Below, piece after piece: positions 48,322-58,343 of a stretch of DNA of 64,000 nt (position 1 is the first letter of the stretch; the number at the start of each line of letters is the position of its first letter). The stretch spans positions 682,001 through 746,000 of the forward strand of contig NZ_RCCV01000001.1 of the NCBI RefSeq assembly GCF_003664255.1, in the 5' to 3' direction. A program made the translations under genes and the position numbers. The DNA is from Micromonospora sp. M71_S20. Its GTDB lineage: Bacteria > Actinomycetota > Actinomycetes > Mycobacteriales > Micromonosporaceae. A model generated the notes under the pieces. The model searched no databases, was not told where the DNA came from, and worked only from the letters and a program-made list of their open reading frames with translations.

Positions 48322-49848
48322 TCAGTGCGCGGCGCAGCCGGTCGTCGGCGCGGGCGCCGCGGCCGGCGCGCCGATCGTGGGCAGCCCGAGCAGCACCCCC
48401 GGCGTACGCGGGGCGCGCCCCGCCTCGGCCGCGTCGCCGGCCCGGGTGCGCCGGTGCGCCAGCGGCTCGCCGTCGGCGTTCAGGTGGTGCGGGGCGGCGT
48501 AGGTGATGGTGGTGTGCACGATGTCGCCGGGGCGGATCCGCCCGGCCTGGGAGCCCGCCTCGCCGTGCTGGCCGTTCGCACCGGTGGCGAAGTGGACCAG
48601 GCGGCCGTCGCGGGCGCGGCCGGACATCCGGCCCGTGCGCTCGTCCTTGCGCCCCTCGCCGACGGCGACCAGCACCTCGACGGTCTCCCCCACCAACTTC
48701 TTGTTCTCCGCCCAGGTGATCTCCTCCACGCAGGCGATCAGCCGCTCGTAGCGCTCCTGCACGACCTGCTTGGGCAGCTGGCCGTCCATGGTGGCGGCCG
48801 GCGTGCCGGGGCGCTTCGAGTACTGGAAGGTGAACGCGGAGGAGAACCGGGCCTCGCGGACCACATCGAGGGTGCGCTCGAAGTCGGCGTCGGTCTCGCC
48901 GGGGAAGCCGACGATGATGTCGGTGGTGATCGCCGCGTCCGGCATCGCCGCCCGGACCTTTTCGATGATGCCCAGGTAGCGCTCGGCCCGGTACGAGCGG
49001 CGCATGGCCCGCAGCACGTCGTCGGAGCCGGACTGGAGCGGCATGTGCAGCGAGTGGCAGACGTTGGGCGTCTCGGCCATCGCGGCGATCACGTCGTCGG
49101 TGAAGTCCTTCGGGTGCGGGCTGGTGAACCGCACCCGCTCCAGCCCCTCGATGTCGCCGCAGGCGCGCAGCAGCTTGCCGAAGGCGAGCCGGTCGCCGAA
49201 CTCGACGCCGTAGGAGTTGACGTTCTGCCCGAGCAGGGTCACCTCCAGCACGCCCTCGTCGACCAGGGCGCGGACCTCGGAGAGGATGTCGCCGGGGCGG
49301 CGGTCCTTCTCCTTGCCCCGCAGAGAGGGCACGATGCAGAACGTGCAGGTGTTGTTGCAACCGACGGAGATCGACACCCAGCCGGCGTACGTGGACTCGC
49401 GCCGGGTGGGCAGCGTCGAGGGGAAGACGTCGAGGGACTCGAGGATCTCCACCTCGGCCGCCGCGTTGTGCCGGGCCCGATCCAGCAGCACCGGCAGCGA
49501 CCCGATGTTGTGCGTGCCGAACACCACGTCGACCCAGGGCGCCTTGCGGACGATCTCGCCCCGGTCCTTCTGGGCGAGGCAGCCGCCCACGGCGATCTGC
49601 ATCCCCGGGTGCCTGGCCTTGACGGGGCGCAGGTGACCGAGGTTGCCGTAGAGCCGGTTGTCGGCGTTCTCCCGGACGGCGCAGGTGTTGAACACCACCA
49701 CGTCCGGGTTGTCGTCGGCTTCGGCGGCGCGCACGTAGCCCGCCTGCTCCAGCAGGCCGGAGATGCGCTCGGAGTCGTGCACGTTCATCTGGCAGCCGTA
49801 GGTGCGCACCTGATAGGTGCGCGGGCTGCTCGCCGCTGCGGTAGTCAT
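48322..49848 (-). CDS. miaB: tRNA-2-methylthio-N6-dimethylallyladenosine synthase
   Basis: 508 residues. The radical-SAM cluster is Cys164, Cys168 and Cys171 (CNNTCTFC); the auxiliary cluster Cys lie in [16 protein letters not shown] and VGGCLAQ. A TRAM domain follows, with a Pro/Ala-rich tail of 60 residues. It methylthiolates prenylated A37, the product of MiaA. The ATG at 49848 has no ribosome binding site; a TACGCT box nine bases before it hints at a near-leaderless mRNA. Confidence 0.95.
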   Translation of the reverse strand: MTTAAASSPRTYQVRTYGCQMNVHDSERISGLLEQAGYVRAAEADDNPDVVVFNTCAVRENADNRLYGNLGHLRPVKARHPGMQIAVGGCLAQKDRGEIVRKAPWVDVVFGTHNIGSLPVLLDRARHNAAAEVEILESLDVFPSTLPTRRESTYAGWVSISVGCNNTCTFCIVPSLRGKEKDRRPGDILSEVRALVDEGVLEVTLLGQNVNSYGVEFGDRLAFGKLLRACGDIEGLERVRFTSPHPKDFTDDVIAAMAETPNVCHSLHMPLQSGSDDVLRAMRRSYRAERYLGIIEKVRAAMPDAAITTDIIVGFPGETDADFERTLDVVREARFSSAFTFQYSKRPGTPAATMDGQLPKQVVQERYERLIACVEEITWAENKKLVGETVEVLVAVGEGRKDERTGRMSGRARDGRLVHFATGANGQHGEAGSQAGRIRPGDIVHTTITYAAPHHLNADGEPLAHRRTRAGDAAEAGRAPRTPGVLLGLPTIGAPAAAPAPTTGCAAH

Positions 49849-49900
49849 GACCCGGACAGCGTATCCGGGACCACCCGACCGGACCGAACGAGGAGGAGCC

Positions 49901-50131
49901 GTGTGCCGGAGCATCAAGACCCTGCGTGAGCCGTACGTCGAGGAGGTGACCCCGGCGGACGTCGACGCCGCGGCGTTGCAGTACGTCCGCAAGATCTCGG
50001 GTTTCCGCAAGCCCGCCGCCCACAACGCCGCGGCCTTCGACGCGGCGGTCGCCGCCGTCGCCGCGGCCACCGCGACCCTGCTCGCCGAGCTGGAGGTACG
50101 CGGCGGCCGCTCCGCCAGCCCGGCGGGCTGA
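49901..50131 (+). CDS. DUF2277 family protein
   Basis: 76 residues from GTG with GAGGAGG upstream. It starts [11 protein letters not shown] and contains [18 protein letters not shown], the DUF2277 signature. Function unknown. It diverges from miaB. Confidence 0.88.
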   Translation: MCRSIKTLREPYVEEVTPADVDAAALQYVRKISGFRKPAAHNAAAFDAAVAAVAAATATLLAELEVRGGRSASPAG

Positions 50132-50220
50132 CCCCGCCGCCGGGCCGACGAGGGCCTCGTCGCCCGCCGGAGACCCCGGGGCCGGACGCCCCGGCAGGGC
50201 CGGCGGGTCGGCGGGCGGGG

Positions 50221-50700
50221 TCAGGCGGCGGCGAGCGCCGGGAGCACCGAGTCCGGCGCCCAGCGCGAGCGGTGGCACTGCGACCAGCCGCGACAGCGGG
50301 GATCGGCGTCGGTGCACAGCCGCCGGTCGGCGAGCACCTCGCCGTCGTCGGTCTCCCGGACGTCGAAGTGCACCGGCCGGATCGTGCCGTCGGGCGCGAC
50401 GAGCAGGTGCCGCCCGGCGTCGAGCGTGTCGTCGCGCAGCAGGCAGTTGCGGTCCAGCAGCCGCGCCAGCGCGGCGATGCTGCCGTGTTCGGGCAGCCCT
50501 TCGGGCACCCCGTAGCAGTCCACGATCGTGGCGAACTCCCCCGGCGCCTGCCAGACGTCGCAGATCACCGCGTACGTCGGCAGGCGGGCGGGGTCCGCCG
50601 CCGCCAGGGGCATCACCACCCGGCCGAGCGCCTCGGCCAGTGCCGGGTAGACCTCCACCGGCCGCACCTGCTCGATTCTCCAGTTCCACAGCTCGGTCAT
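50221..50700 (-). CDS. Hypothetical protein
   Basis: 159 residues from ATG at 50700 (MTELWNWRIEQV). Cys occur near residues 47, 61, 86 and in CTDADPRCRGWSQCHRSRW near the end, so a metal site is possible. A strand-rich segment (GRHLLVAPDGTIRPVHFDVRE) is visible. No family recognised. GC-typical and codon-typical for the genome. Confidence 0.7.
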   Translation of the reverse strand: MTELWNWRIEQVRPVEVYPALAEALGRVVMPLAAADPARLPTYAVICDVWQAPGEFATIVDCYGVPEGLPEHGSIAALARLLDRNCLLRDDTLDAGRHLLVAPDGTIRPVHFDVRETDDGEVLADRRLCTDADPRCRGWSQCHRSRWAPDSVLPALAAA

Positions 50701-51022
50701 GCCGCCTCCTCGCTGTGCTCGTCCCACCGGCCTCCGGATCGGGCCTTACTGACGATGGTGGGGTGCATATGACCTCAGCCGGGGGCAAGTTACCGGTCTG
50801 TGACCATTCCGGGCAAAATTTCCTCGAGCGCCGTTGCTCCGAGTAGCGGAAAGGTGACAGTTTATCGGGTACGGTGGCCCGCTCCGGACGCCACACGCCG
50901 GCCGGCAGAGATCCTTCCGGCCCCGGCCGCGCCCGGCCCGACGACCGCCCCGCGCCGACGGCACGGGGCAGGCGTCATCCGGTTGCCGAAGCCGCGGCCA
51001 GGGGCCGGGGCGGGGGCCGTCC
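50701..51022. other. 322-bp gap between selD end and the hypothetical gene start
   Basis: No gene, tRNA or strong hairpin was recognised. The half near 50750-50870 is AT-rich and probably carries the promoter of the minus-strand hypothetical gene; the other half is very GC-rich. A selenocysteine tRNA was looked for and not found. Confidence 0.5.
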
Positions 51023-52018
51023 TCAGCGCACGAGCACGCGGTGTTCCCCGGGGGGCAGCAGCTCGCCGACCACGGTGGCGCCCGGCAGCTCGCCCGCGAC
51101 CAGCAGGCCGCCCGAGGTCTGCGCGTCGGCCAGCAGCAGCCGCTCCTCCTCGCGCACACCGCCGAAGTCGGTCCACGGGGTGACCCACTCCAGGTTGCGC
51201 CGGCTGCCGCCGCTGACGTGCCCGTCGCGCACCGCCTCCCGGGCGCCCGCCAGGTAGGGCACCCGGGAGGCGTCGATCGCCACCGTCAGGCGGCTCGCGC
51301 GGGCCAGCTTGGACGCGTGCCCGAGCAGGCCGAAGCCGGTCACGTCGGTGCCGCAGCGGACGCCGGCCGCCACCGCGGCCCGCGCCGCGTCCCGGTTGAG
51401 GGTGGTCATCGCGGCGACCGCCTCGGGGAAGCTCTCGCCGGTGGCCTTGTGCCGGGTGTTGAGCACCCCGACGCCGAGCGGCTTGGTCAGCGACAGCGGC
51501 AATCCCGCCCGGCCCGCGTCCAGGGTGATCAGCTCCTCCGGCCGGACCACCCCGGTGACGGCCAGCCCGTACTTGGGGCCCTCGTCGTCGACGCTGTGCC
51601 CGCCGGCGAGGTGGCAGCCGGCGTCGCGGGCCACGTCCTGCCCGCCGCGCAGCACCTCCCGGGCCAGCTCCAGCGGGAGCACGTCGCGCGGCCAGCAGAG
51701 CAGATTGAGCGCGACGAGGGGGGTGCCGCCCATGGCGTACACGTCGGAGAGGGCGTTGGTCGCGGCGATGCGCCCCCAGTCGTACGCGTCGTCGACCACC
51801 GGGGTGAAGAAGTCGGCCGTGGTGACCAAGCCGGTGCGCTCGTCGAGCCGGACCACCGCGGCGTCGTCGCCGTGGTCGAGCCCGACGAGCAGCTCGGCGG
51901 TGCCGGTGGCCGGGCCGAGCCCGGCGACCATCGTCTCCAACTCCCCCGGGGGGATCTTGCACGCGCAGCCGCCACCCCGGGCGTACCGGGTCAGCCGTAC
52001 CGGTTCCGTCATCCCCAC
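51023..52018 (-). CDS. selD: Selenide, water dikinase
   Basis: 331 residues (GTG at 52018; ATG at 52012 possible). The catalytic N-terminus GGGCACKIPP has Cys18, Cys20 and Lys21, equal to Cys17/Cys19/Lys20 of the E. coli enzyme. The PurM-like core (VTTADFFTPVVDD, NALSDVYAMGG) follows. It makes selenophosphate. No selA, selB, tRNA-Sec or 2-selenouridine synthase gene is in the window, so the use of selenophosphate is unknown. Confidence 0.94.
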   Translation of the reverse strand: MGMTEPVRLTRYARGGGCACKIPPGELETMVAGLGPATGTAELLVGLDHGDDAAVVRLDERTGLVTTADFFTPVVDDAYDWGRIAATNALSDVYAMGGTPLVALNLLCWPRDVLPLELAREVLRGGQDVARDAGCHLAGGHSVDDEGPKYGLAVTGVVRPEELITLDAGRAGLPLSLTKPLGVGVLNTRHKATGESFPEAVAAMTTLNRDAARAAVAAGVRCGTDVTGFGLLGHASKLARASRLTVAIDASRVPYLAGAREAVRDGHVSGGSRRNLEWVTPWTDFGGVREEERLLLADAQTSGGLLVAGELPGATVVGELLPPGEHRVLVR

Positions 52019-52128
52019 ATGATCTCCCCGGCCGCCCCGTCCCCGCTACGCGGGCGGGCCGGAGCGCGGTCAAAATCGGACTCTTGACCCCGTTACGAAC
52101 TGGTGTTATCGCTCCGTGACCAACTGAG

Positions 52129-52159
52129 TTGCGTCCCGCCACATCCCCCCGCCTACAGT
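52129..52159 (+). promoter_or_regulatory. Candidate promoter of the gluABCD operon
   Basis: TTGCGT at 52129-52134 and TACAGT at 52154-52159 with a 19-base spacer, about 45 bases before gluA. The spacer is longer than optimal. Confidence 0.4.
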
Positions 52160-52202
52160 TGCCCAACCGGGGGTCACCCGACCCCGCGCGACGACAGGGA
52201 CG

Positions 52203-52958
52203 GTGAACGACGTGACGACGGGCGAACCGCTCATCGTGCTGGACTCGGTCAACAAGTGGTTCGGGCCGCTGCACGTGCTGGACGACGTCTCACTGTCGGT
52301 CGGGCGCGGCGAGGTGGTCGTGGTGATCGGCCCGTCGGGCTCCGGCAAGTCGACGCTGTGCCGCACCATCAACCGCCTCGAACCGATCAGCTCCGGCACG
52401 ATCACCTTCGACGGGCAGCCGCTGCCGGCCGAGGGCAAGGCGCTGGCGAAGCTGCGCAGCGAGGTCGGCATGGTGTTCCAGTCGTTCAACCTCTTCGCGC
52501 ACAAGACGATCCTCGAGAACGTCACCCTCGGGCCGGTCAAGGTCCGCAAGGAGAAGCCGGCGGCGGCGCGCGAGCGCGGCCTGGCCCTGCTCGACCGGGT
52601 GGGCATCGCCAACCAGGCCGACAAGTTCCCGGCCCAGCTCTCCGGCGGTCAGCAGCAGCGGGTGGCGATCGCCCGGGCGCTGGCCATGCAGCCCAAGGCG
52701 ATGCTCTTCGACGAGCCGACCAGCGCGCTGGACCCGGAGATGGTCGGCGAGGTGCTGGACGTGATGACGTCGCTGGCCCGCGAGGGCATGACCATGGTCG
52801 TGGTGACCCACGAGATGGGCTTCGCCCGGCACGCGGCGAACCGCGTCATCTTCATGGCCGACGGGCAGCTGGTCGAGGACGCGCCGCCGGCCGAGTTCTT
52901 CGCCAACCCGCGCAGCGAGCGGGCCCGGGACTTCCTCTCCAAGATCCTCACGCACTAG
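52203..52958 (+). CDS. gluA: Glutamate ABC transporter ATP-binding protein
   Basis: 251 residues from GTG at 52203 (GTG at 52212 also possible). Walker [11 protein letters not shown]-loop MVFQSFNLF, signature LSGGQQQ and Walker [13 protein letters not shown] are complete and of the polar amino acid (PAAT) group. With the next three genes it forms a Corynebacterium-like gluABCD importer; the substrate is inferred from this order and similarity. Confidence 0.93.
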   Translation: MNDVTTGEPLIVLDSVNKWFGPLHVLDDVSLSVGRGEVVVVIGPSGSGKSTLCRTINRLEPISSGTITFDGQPLPAEGKALAKLRSEVGMVFQSFNLFAHKTILENVTLGPVKVRKEKPAAARERGLALLDRVGIANQADKFPAQLSGGQQQRVAIARALAMQPKAMLFDEPTSALDPEMVGEVLDVMTSLAREGMTMVVVTHEMGFARHAANRVIFMADGQLVEDAPPAEFFANPRSERARDFLSKILTH

Positions 52959-53015
52959 GCGTCCGTACCTGGAGCGCGCCGTCCCCCGGCGGGTTCCGTC
53001 GAAGAAGGAGATCAA

Positions 53016-53894
53016 ATGCGTATCACGCGCGTAGCGACGCTCGCGGCGGCCGCCACCCTGGCGCTCGGCATGACCGCCTGCGGTGGCGACGACGCCGACG
53101 AGGGCACCGGCGCCGGCAGCAAGTCCTTCGCCGCCGGCAGCACGATGGAGCGCCTCAACAAGGCCCAGGCCATCAAGATCGGCACGAAGTTCGACCAGCC
53201 CGGCTTCGGCCAGAAGGGCCTCTCCGGCAAGCCGGAGGGCTTCGACGTCGAGGTCGCGAAGATCATCGTCAAGGAGCTGGGCATCCCCGAGGACAAGATC
53301 GAGTGGGTCGAGGCCCCCTCGAAGGTCCGCGAGGACGTGATCGTGAACGGCACGGTCGACCTGGTCGCCGCCACCTACACGATCAACGACAAGCGCAAGG
53401 AGCGCATCGCGTTCGCCGGGCCGTACTACGAGGCCGGCCAGAACATCATGGTGAAGAAGGACGAGGCCGCCATCACCGGGCCGGACTCGTTCAAGGACGG
53501 CGCCAAGAAGGTCTGCTCGGTCACCGGCTCCACGCCTGCCGAGGAGATCAAGAAGTACGTCAAGGACGTCGCCACCCAGCTGGTGCTCTTCGACACCTAC
53601 GACAAGTGCCGCGACGCCCTCAAGGGCGGCCAGGTCGACGCCGTCACCACGGACAACGTGATCCTGCTCGGCTACATCGCCAAGGACGAGGCGTCGTTCA
53701 AGCTGGCCGGCGAGAACTTCACCAAGGAGCCGTACGGCCTCGGGGTGAAGAAGGAGGACACCGACTTCCGCAACTTCGTCAACGACACGCTGGAGAAGGC
53801 GTTCGCCGACGGCAGCTGGAAGAAGGCCTGGGACGACACCGCCGGCAAGTTCGGTGCCGAGCTCGGCGCCGCGCCGACCGTCAACCGCTACTGA
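53016..53894 (+). CDS. gluB: Glutamate ABC transporter substrate-binding lipoprotein
   Basis: 292 residues from ATG with AAGGAG upstream. The lipobox GMTAC puts the lipidated Cys at residue 23. The periplasmic-binding-protein fold type II begins IKIGTKFDQPGFG and includes VDLVAATYTINDKRKERIAFAG, typical of PAAT binding proteins. It captures glutamate (or a close analogue) outside the membrane. Confidence 0.93.
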   Translation: MRITRVATLAAAATLALGMTACGGDDADEGTGAGSKSFAAGSTMERLNKAQAIKIGTKFDQPGFGQKGLSGKPEGFDVEVAKIIVKELGIPEDKIEWVEAPSKVREDVIVNGTVDLVAATYTINDKRKERIAFAGPYYEAGQNIMVKKDEAAITGPDSFKDGAKKVCSVTGSTPAEEIKKYVKDVATQLVLFDTYDKCRDALKGGQVDAVTTDNVILLGYIAKDEASFKLAGENFTKEPYGLGVKKEDTDFRNFVNDTLEKAFADGSWKKAWDDTAGKFGAELGAAPTVNRY

Positions 53895-53935
53895 GCTGAT
53901 CCGTTGATCTGGAGGGTGGGGAGGAAGACCGGCCC

Positions 53936-54643
53936 GTGAGTGTGCTCATCGACAAGTTCGACGTCTTCGCGGGTGGTTTCTGGCTCACCCTCCAGATCTG
54001 CGTACTCGCCGCGGTCGGCGCCCTGCTCCTGGGCGCCGTCCTGGCGGTGCTGCGGATCTCCCCGGTGCCGCCGCTGCGGGCGGTCGGCACCGGCTACGTC
54101 AACGTCTTCCGCAACATGCCGCTGACCGTGGTGATGTTCTTCGCCGCGTTCGGCCTGCCGGCGCTCGGCTCCAACGCGGACTTCCTGCGCGTCCCCGGCC
54201 TCGACGCGGTGTTCAGCCGGCTCGACACCGATCTGCCGTACTTCCGCTTCGCGCTGATCGCGCTGGTGCTCTACACCGCGGCGTTCGTCTGCGAGGCGCT
54301 GCGCTCCGGCGTGAACGCCGTGCCCGCCGGCCAGGCGGAGGCCGCCCGGTCGCTGGGTCTCACCTTCGGCCAGAACCTGCGGTACGTGGTGCTGCCGCAG
54401 TCCTGGAAGGCCTCGGTGGTGCCGCTCGGCTCGGTGATCATCGCGATGATCAAGAACTCGGCGCTGGTCGGCTTCTTCGGCGTGGTCGGCGACCTCTCGC
54501 AGACCGCCGACCAGCTCACCTCGGCCGAGGGCTACGCCTTCGTGCCCGTCGCCATCGGCATCTCGATCGGATATCTGATCATGACCGTCCCCCTCGGCGC
54601 GCTCCTCGACCGGATCGAGAAGCGGCAGGCGGTGGCCCGATGA
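53936..54643 (+). CDS. gluC: Glutamate ABC transporter permease
   Basis: 235 residues from GTG with GAGGAAGA upstream. Five membrane helices and the permease EAA loop (EALRSGVNAVPAGQAEAARS) are visible. It shares an ATGA overlap with gluD. Confidence 0.93.
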   Translation: MSVLIDKFDVFAGGFWLTLQICVLAAVGALLLGAVLAVLRISPVPPLRAVGTGYVNVFRNMPLTVVMFFAAFGLPALGSNADFLRVPGLDAVFSRLDTDLPYFRFALIALVLYTAAFVCEALRSGVNAVPAGQAEAARSLGLTFGQNLRYVVLPQSWKASVVPLGSVIIAMIKNSALVGFFGVVGDLSQTADQLTSAEGYAFVPVAIGISIGYLIMTVPLGALLDRIEKRQAVAR

Positions 54644-55608
54644 GCCAGCAGAGCGTCCTCTACGACGTCCCCGGCCCCCGGCAGCGCCGGCTCACGCTGA
54701 TCGGCAGCGTGGTGGCGACGGTGCTGCTGCTCGCCGCCGCGTACTTCCTGGTCTACCGTCCGCTGGACGACAAGGGCCAGTTCTCGATGGAGCTCTGGGG
54801 GCCGCTGATCGACCCCTCCAACGAGAACTTCTCGCTGGTGTGGAAGCGCATCGGCACCGGCTTCCAGAACACGCTGACCGCCGCCGCCCTGGCGATCGTC
54901 TCCTCGCTGGTGGTCGGCACCCTGCTCGCGGTGCTGCGGATCCAGCTCAAGAGCCTGACCCGGCGCCGCTTCACCGGGCTCGCCACGCCGCTGGCGTACC
55001 TGCTGCGCGGGCTGAACATGCTGCTGTCGGCGGTCACCCGGGTCTGCGTCGAGGTGTTCCGGGGCCTGCCCGTGGTCATCACGATCTTCTTCGTGGCCCG
55101 CGGCTTCCCCGAGTTCGGCGTCTCGTTCGACACGCTGTGGTACCTGGTCATCGGCCTGACCATCTACAACTCCGTGGTGATCGCCGAGATCCTCCGCTCC
55201 GGCATGGAGGGCCTGCCCGGCGGGCAGGCCGAGGCGGCTGCCGCGATCGGGCTCTCCCCGGCGCAGACCACCCGGATGATCCTGCTGCCGCAGGCGTTCC
55301 GGATCATGCTGCCGGCGCTGATCAGCCAGCTCGTCGTGGTGCTCAAGGACACCTCGCTCGGCTTCATCATCAGCTACGAGGAGACCCTGAACATCGGCAA
55401 GCAGATCATCGGCGCGCTGGACAACCCGATCCAGGTCTACGTCGTGATCGCGGTGATGTTCATCCTGGTGAACTACTCGCTGTCGAAGCTGGCCCAGTAC
55501 GTCCAGCGCCGGCTCTCACGCGGTCGCAAGACCGCCGGCACCCCGGCCCAGAACCCGCCCCCGGCCGCGCTCGCCTCGCAGTCGGAGAGCAACGGCCAGG
55601 GCATCTGA
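54640..55608 (+). CDS. gluD: Glutamate ABC transporter permease
   Basis: 322 residues. An extra N-terminal helix precedes the five-helix PAAT permease core with its EAA loop (EILRSGMEGLPGGQAEAAAA). The C-terminal 35 residues are polar. It ends just before a bidirectional terminator. Confidence 0.93.
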   Translation: MSQQSVLYDVPGPRQRRLTLIGSVVATVLLLAAAYFLVYRPLDDKGQFSMELWGPLIDPSNENFSLVWKRIGTGFQNTLTAAALAIVSSLVVGTLLAVLRIQLKSLTRRRFTGLATPLAYLLRGLNMLLSAVTRVCVEVFRGLPVVITIFFVARGFPEFGVSFDTLWYLVIGLTIYNSVVIAEILRSGMEGLPGGQAEAAAAIGLSPAQTTRMILLPQAFRIMLPALISQLVVVLKDTSLGFIISYEETLNIGKQIIGALDNPIQVYVVIAVMFILVNYSLSKLAQYVQRRLSRGRKTAGTPAQNPPPAALASQSESNGQGI

Positions 55609-55620
55609 CCCCGACGTACG

Positions 55621-55657
55621 ACGAAGGGCCGGCCCGATGATCGGGCCGGCCCTTCGT
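55621..55657. terminator. 17-bp perfect hairpin between gluD and rny
   Basis: Arms 55621-55637 and 55641-55657 pair perfectly around a 3-base loop between convergent genes. Confidence 0.88.
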
Positions 55658-55667
55658 GTCGACGCCG

Positions 55668-57434
55668 TCAGCGGGCGATCTCGGTGACCCGGGACTCGCG
55701 GACCACGGTCACCCGGATCTGACCCGGATAGGTCAGCTCCTCCTCGATCTGCTTGGCCACGTCCCGGGCCAGCACGGCGGCGCCGATGTCGTCCACGTCG
55801 TCGGGCTTGACCATCACCCGGATCTCCCGGCCGGCCTGCATGGCGAAGACCTTCTCCACGCCGAGCTTCCCGGCCGCGATCTCCTCGATCCGCTCCAGCC
55901 GCTTGACGTACGCCTCCAGGCTCTCCCGCCGAGCCCCCGGCCGACCGCCCGAGCAGGCGTCGGACGCCTGGGTGAGGACGGCCTCGATGGTCTGCGGCGG
56001 CACCTCGTTGTGGTGCGCCTCGATGGCGTGGACGACGTCCTCGCTCTCGCCGTACTTGCGGGCCAGGTCGGCGCCGATGATGGCGTGGCTGCCCTCCACC
56101 TCGTGGGTGAGCGCCTTGCCGATGTCGTGCAGGAACGCCGAGCGCTTGATGATCGGCACGTCCAGCCGCAACTCGGCGGCCATGATGCCGGCGATGTGCG
56201 CGGTCTCCACCAGGTGCTTGAGCACGTTCTGCCCGTACGACGTCCGGTAGCGCAGCCGGCCGAGCAGGGTGACCAGCTCCGGGTGGATCTCGGTGATGCC
56301 GACCTCGACCAGGGCGTCCTCGGCGGCCCGCTGGCAGAGCTCCTCCACCTCGTGCCGGGCCAGGTCGTAGACCTCCTCGATGCGGTGCGGGTGGATCCGC
56401 CCGTCCAGGACCAGCTTCTCCAGCGTCAGCCGGCCGACCTCCCGGCGCACCGGGTCGAAGCAGGAGAGCAGCACCGCCTCGGGGGTGTCGTCGATGATCA
56501 GGTTGACGCCGGTGACCGACTCGAAGGCTCGGATGTTGCGGCCCTCCCGGCCGATGATCCGCCCCTTCATCTCGTCGCCGGGCAGGTGCAGGACGCTGAC
56601 CACGCTCTCCGCCGTCTGCTCGCTGGCGACCCGCTGGATGGCGTCCACGACGATGTGCCGGGCGCGCTGCTCGGCGGTGCCACGGGCGTCGGACTCGATG
56701 TCGCGGACCAGCAGGGCGGCCTCCCGCTTGGCCTGGACCTCGATCGCCTCGATGAGCTCCGCCCGGGCCGCGTCGGCGGTGAGGCCGGCGACCCGCTCCA
56801 GCTCGCGGCGCCGGTGCTCCTCCGCCTCGGCCAGCTCGGCCTCCCGCTGGGCGAGGGCGGCCTCGCGGGCCGACAGGGCCGCGCTGGCGGCGGTGAGCTG
56901 CCGCTCCCGCTCGGCGAGCCGCTCCACCTCCTCGGTGTGCAGCCGCTCGCGCTCGTCCATCCGGGCCGCCCGCCGCTCCACCTCGGCGGCCTGCTCGCGG
57001 GTGGTGGCGGCGAGCACCGCGACCTCCCGCTCGCCGCTGCGCCGGGCGGTGGCCCGCAACTGCTCCGCGTCGGCCTCGGCCTGCTTGTGGGCCCGCTCCA
57101 GGACGGTGTCGGCCTCCGCCCGGGCGTCGTCGAGCACCCGGCGGGCCTCCGCCCGGGCCGCCTTCGCCTCGGCCTTCGCGGCCGCCGCCTCGGTGCGGGC
57201 CGCCGCGGCGGCGGACTTGGCCACGTCGATCGTGCTGTTGGCCTCGTCGGCGGCGGTGCGCAGGGCCGCGAGGGACTGCTCCTGCCGGTCCTTCTCGGCG
57301 ATGAAGGCGGGATCCTCGGGCGCCGGCGCCGCACCGAACCGGCGCAGTGCCCGTACGCCGAGCAGCACCGCCCCGAGCACGACCACGGTCAGGACCAGCA
57401 CCACGGCGAGGATCACGACGTCGAACCCGCTCAT
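55668..57434 (-). CDS. rny: Ribonuclease Y
   Basis: 588 residues from ATG at 57434. An N-terminal membrane anchor (about 4-26) is followed by a long coiled coil to about residue 275, a KH domain with GRIIGREGRN (about 292-301) and an HD hydrolase with HDIGK (about 436-440). It initiates mRNA decay at the membrane. The predicted promoter lies about 370 bp upstream, implying a long leader. Confidence 0.93.
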   Translation of the reverse strand: MSGFDVVILAVVLVLTVVVLGAVLLGVRALRRFGAAPAPEDPAFIAEKDRQEQSLAALRTAADEANSTIDVAKSAAAAARTEAAAAKAEAKAARAEARRVLDDARAEADTVLERAHKQAEADAEQLRATARRSGEREVAVLAATTREQAAEVERRAARMDERERLHTEEVERLAERERQLTAASAALSAREAALAQREAELAEAEEHRRRELERVAGLTADAARAELIEAIEVQAKREAALLVRDIESDARGTAEQRARHIVVDAIQRVASEQTAESVVSVLHLPGDEMKGRIIGREGRNIRAFESVTGVNLIIDDTPEAVLLSCFDPVRREVGRLTLEKLVLDGRIHPHRIEEVYDLARHEVEELCQRAAEDALVEVGITEIHPELVTLLGRLRYRTSYGQNVLKHLVETAHIAGIMAAELRLDVPIIKRSAFLHDIGKALTHEVEGSHAIIGADLARKYGESEDVVHAIEAHHNEVPPQTIEAVLTQASDACSGGRPGARRESLEAYVKRLERIEEIAAGKLGVEKVFAMQAGREIRVMVKPDDVDDIGAAVLARDVAKQIEEELTYPGQIRVTVVRESRVTEIAR

Positions 57435-57813
57435 GTCGGCGCCCCGTTCCGCCCGGTGGCCACGGGGCCCGGCCCGACCGGCCCGCTCATGTCGGGACCC
57501 CGGTGGAACTGCGCCGCCTCGCCATGGCCGCCTCCCCTGAACGTCGGGACCGCAGCGACCGTGCCGTTGGGCACGCACCCTGCGGCTGTGGACGCCCGAC
57601 CGGAGCGACTGGCCGTGGGGTAGCTTCCGTCGGCGGTGCCCACGCGGGAGCATCGCCGACGGCCGGGTGCAGTTGTCACGCCAGCGTCGGACCGGCCAGT
57701 CCGAAGCTGCCGTCAATGACCGATCGGATCGGCCAAAGTGATGCTGTTCCGTTACGCGATCTATGTTGTGCGCTTAGCCTGCGCTTGGTCGGGCAATGTG
57801 AGCCTGTATGGCG

Positions 57814-57843
57814 AGGCTAGGTCTCCCGGGGGGCTCCGGTCAA
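57814..57843 (-). promoter_or_regulatory. Candidate rny promoter
   Basis: On the minus strand TTGACC (57843-57838), an 18-base spacer and TAGCCT (57819-57814). Transcription would start near 57807, 373 bases before the rny ATG. Confidence 0.45.
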
Positions 57844-58216
57844 GAACTCATGATCAAACCCCCCGAACGGAGAGAAGTTGCCGCGTCACGCAAAGCTGAT
57901 GCGCGCCCGGACACCGGTGGACAAAACGGCAGCGGATCGGGCCTCCCGGCACGTCGGCCCTGCTCAGCGGTGGCCCCGAGCGCCCGCCCGCTGAAGGGCC
58001 GCCCGACGGCCGCGCGCGTGCCCGCCGGTGTGCCACCGGCCGGCTGTGACGCAACCGTCTGCGCCGCAGCGCTCGCCGGAACCCGCCGGTAGCCGCACAA
58101 CTGCACCACTCCCCTGATCGTTTGTCACCGAGCCGGCCGTTCACGGGGTCCGGGGCCGGACCCTCGTCAACTGATCGTGAGCGCGCGACGAGGCCGGCGA
58201 GCCGCGCGCAGCGGAG

Positions 58217-58328
58217 GGGTCGCAGGGTGGCGAGGCGGCGGTGGGGCCGCAGGGTGGCGAGGCAGCGGCGGGGCCGTAGAACGTGGGGCGGCGGCGCGCC
58301 GAGGTAGCGGCGGGGCCGCAGGGTTGGT
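58217..58328. repeat. Imperfect 28-bp tandem repeats
   Basis: CGCAGGGTGGCGAGGC occurs at 58221-58236 and again at 58249-58264, followed by related but degraded copies to about 58328 (three to four units). They lie just beyond the BKACE stop. Confidence 0.6.
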
Positions 58329-58343
58329 TCCGGGTCGGGCGGG

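Larger units (their letters stand above)
57435..58343. other. 909-bp region between rny and the BKACE gene
   Basis: No gene is supported; short ORFs here lack ribosome binding sites or family features. Contents: the 370-base leader of rny (57435-57807), a minus-strand promoter at 57814-57843 inside a GGGGGG...CCCCCC hairpin (57826-57868), and imperfect 28-bp tandem repeats at 58217-58328 behind the BKACE gene. The part around 57700-57800 is AT-richer than average. Confidence 0.55.

Noticed and set aside
50701..51022. Possible tRNA-Sec next to selD
   Set aside because: No cloverleaf, T-loop or UCA anticodon arm could be drawn in the gap.
57888..57896. ACGCAAAGC, reminiscent of the core of c-di-GMP (GEMM-I) riboswitches
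   Set aside because: The partner arm, the GNRA tetraloop stem and the second helix of GEMM-I are not present, and no suitable downstream gene lies on that strand.
57808..58092. A 94-codon plus-strand ORF in the rny leader region
   Set aside because: No good ribosome binding site, no recognisable family, and it runs through the predicted rny promoter.
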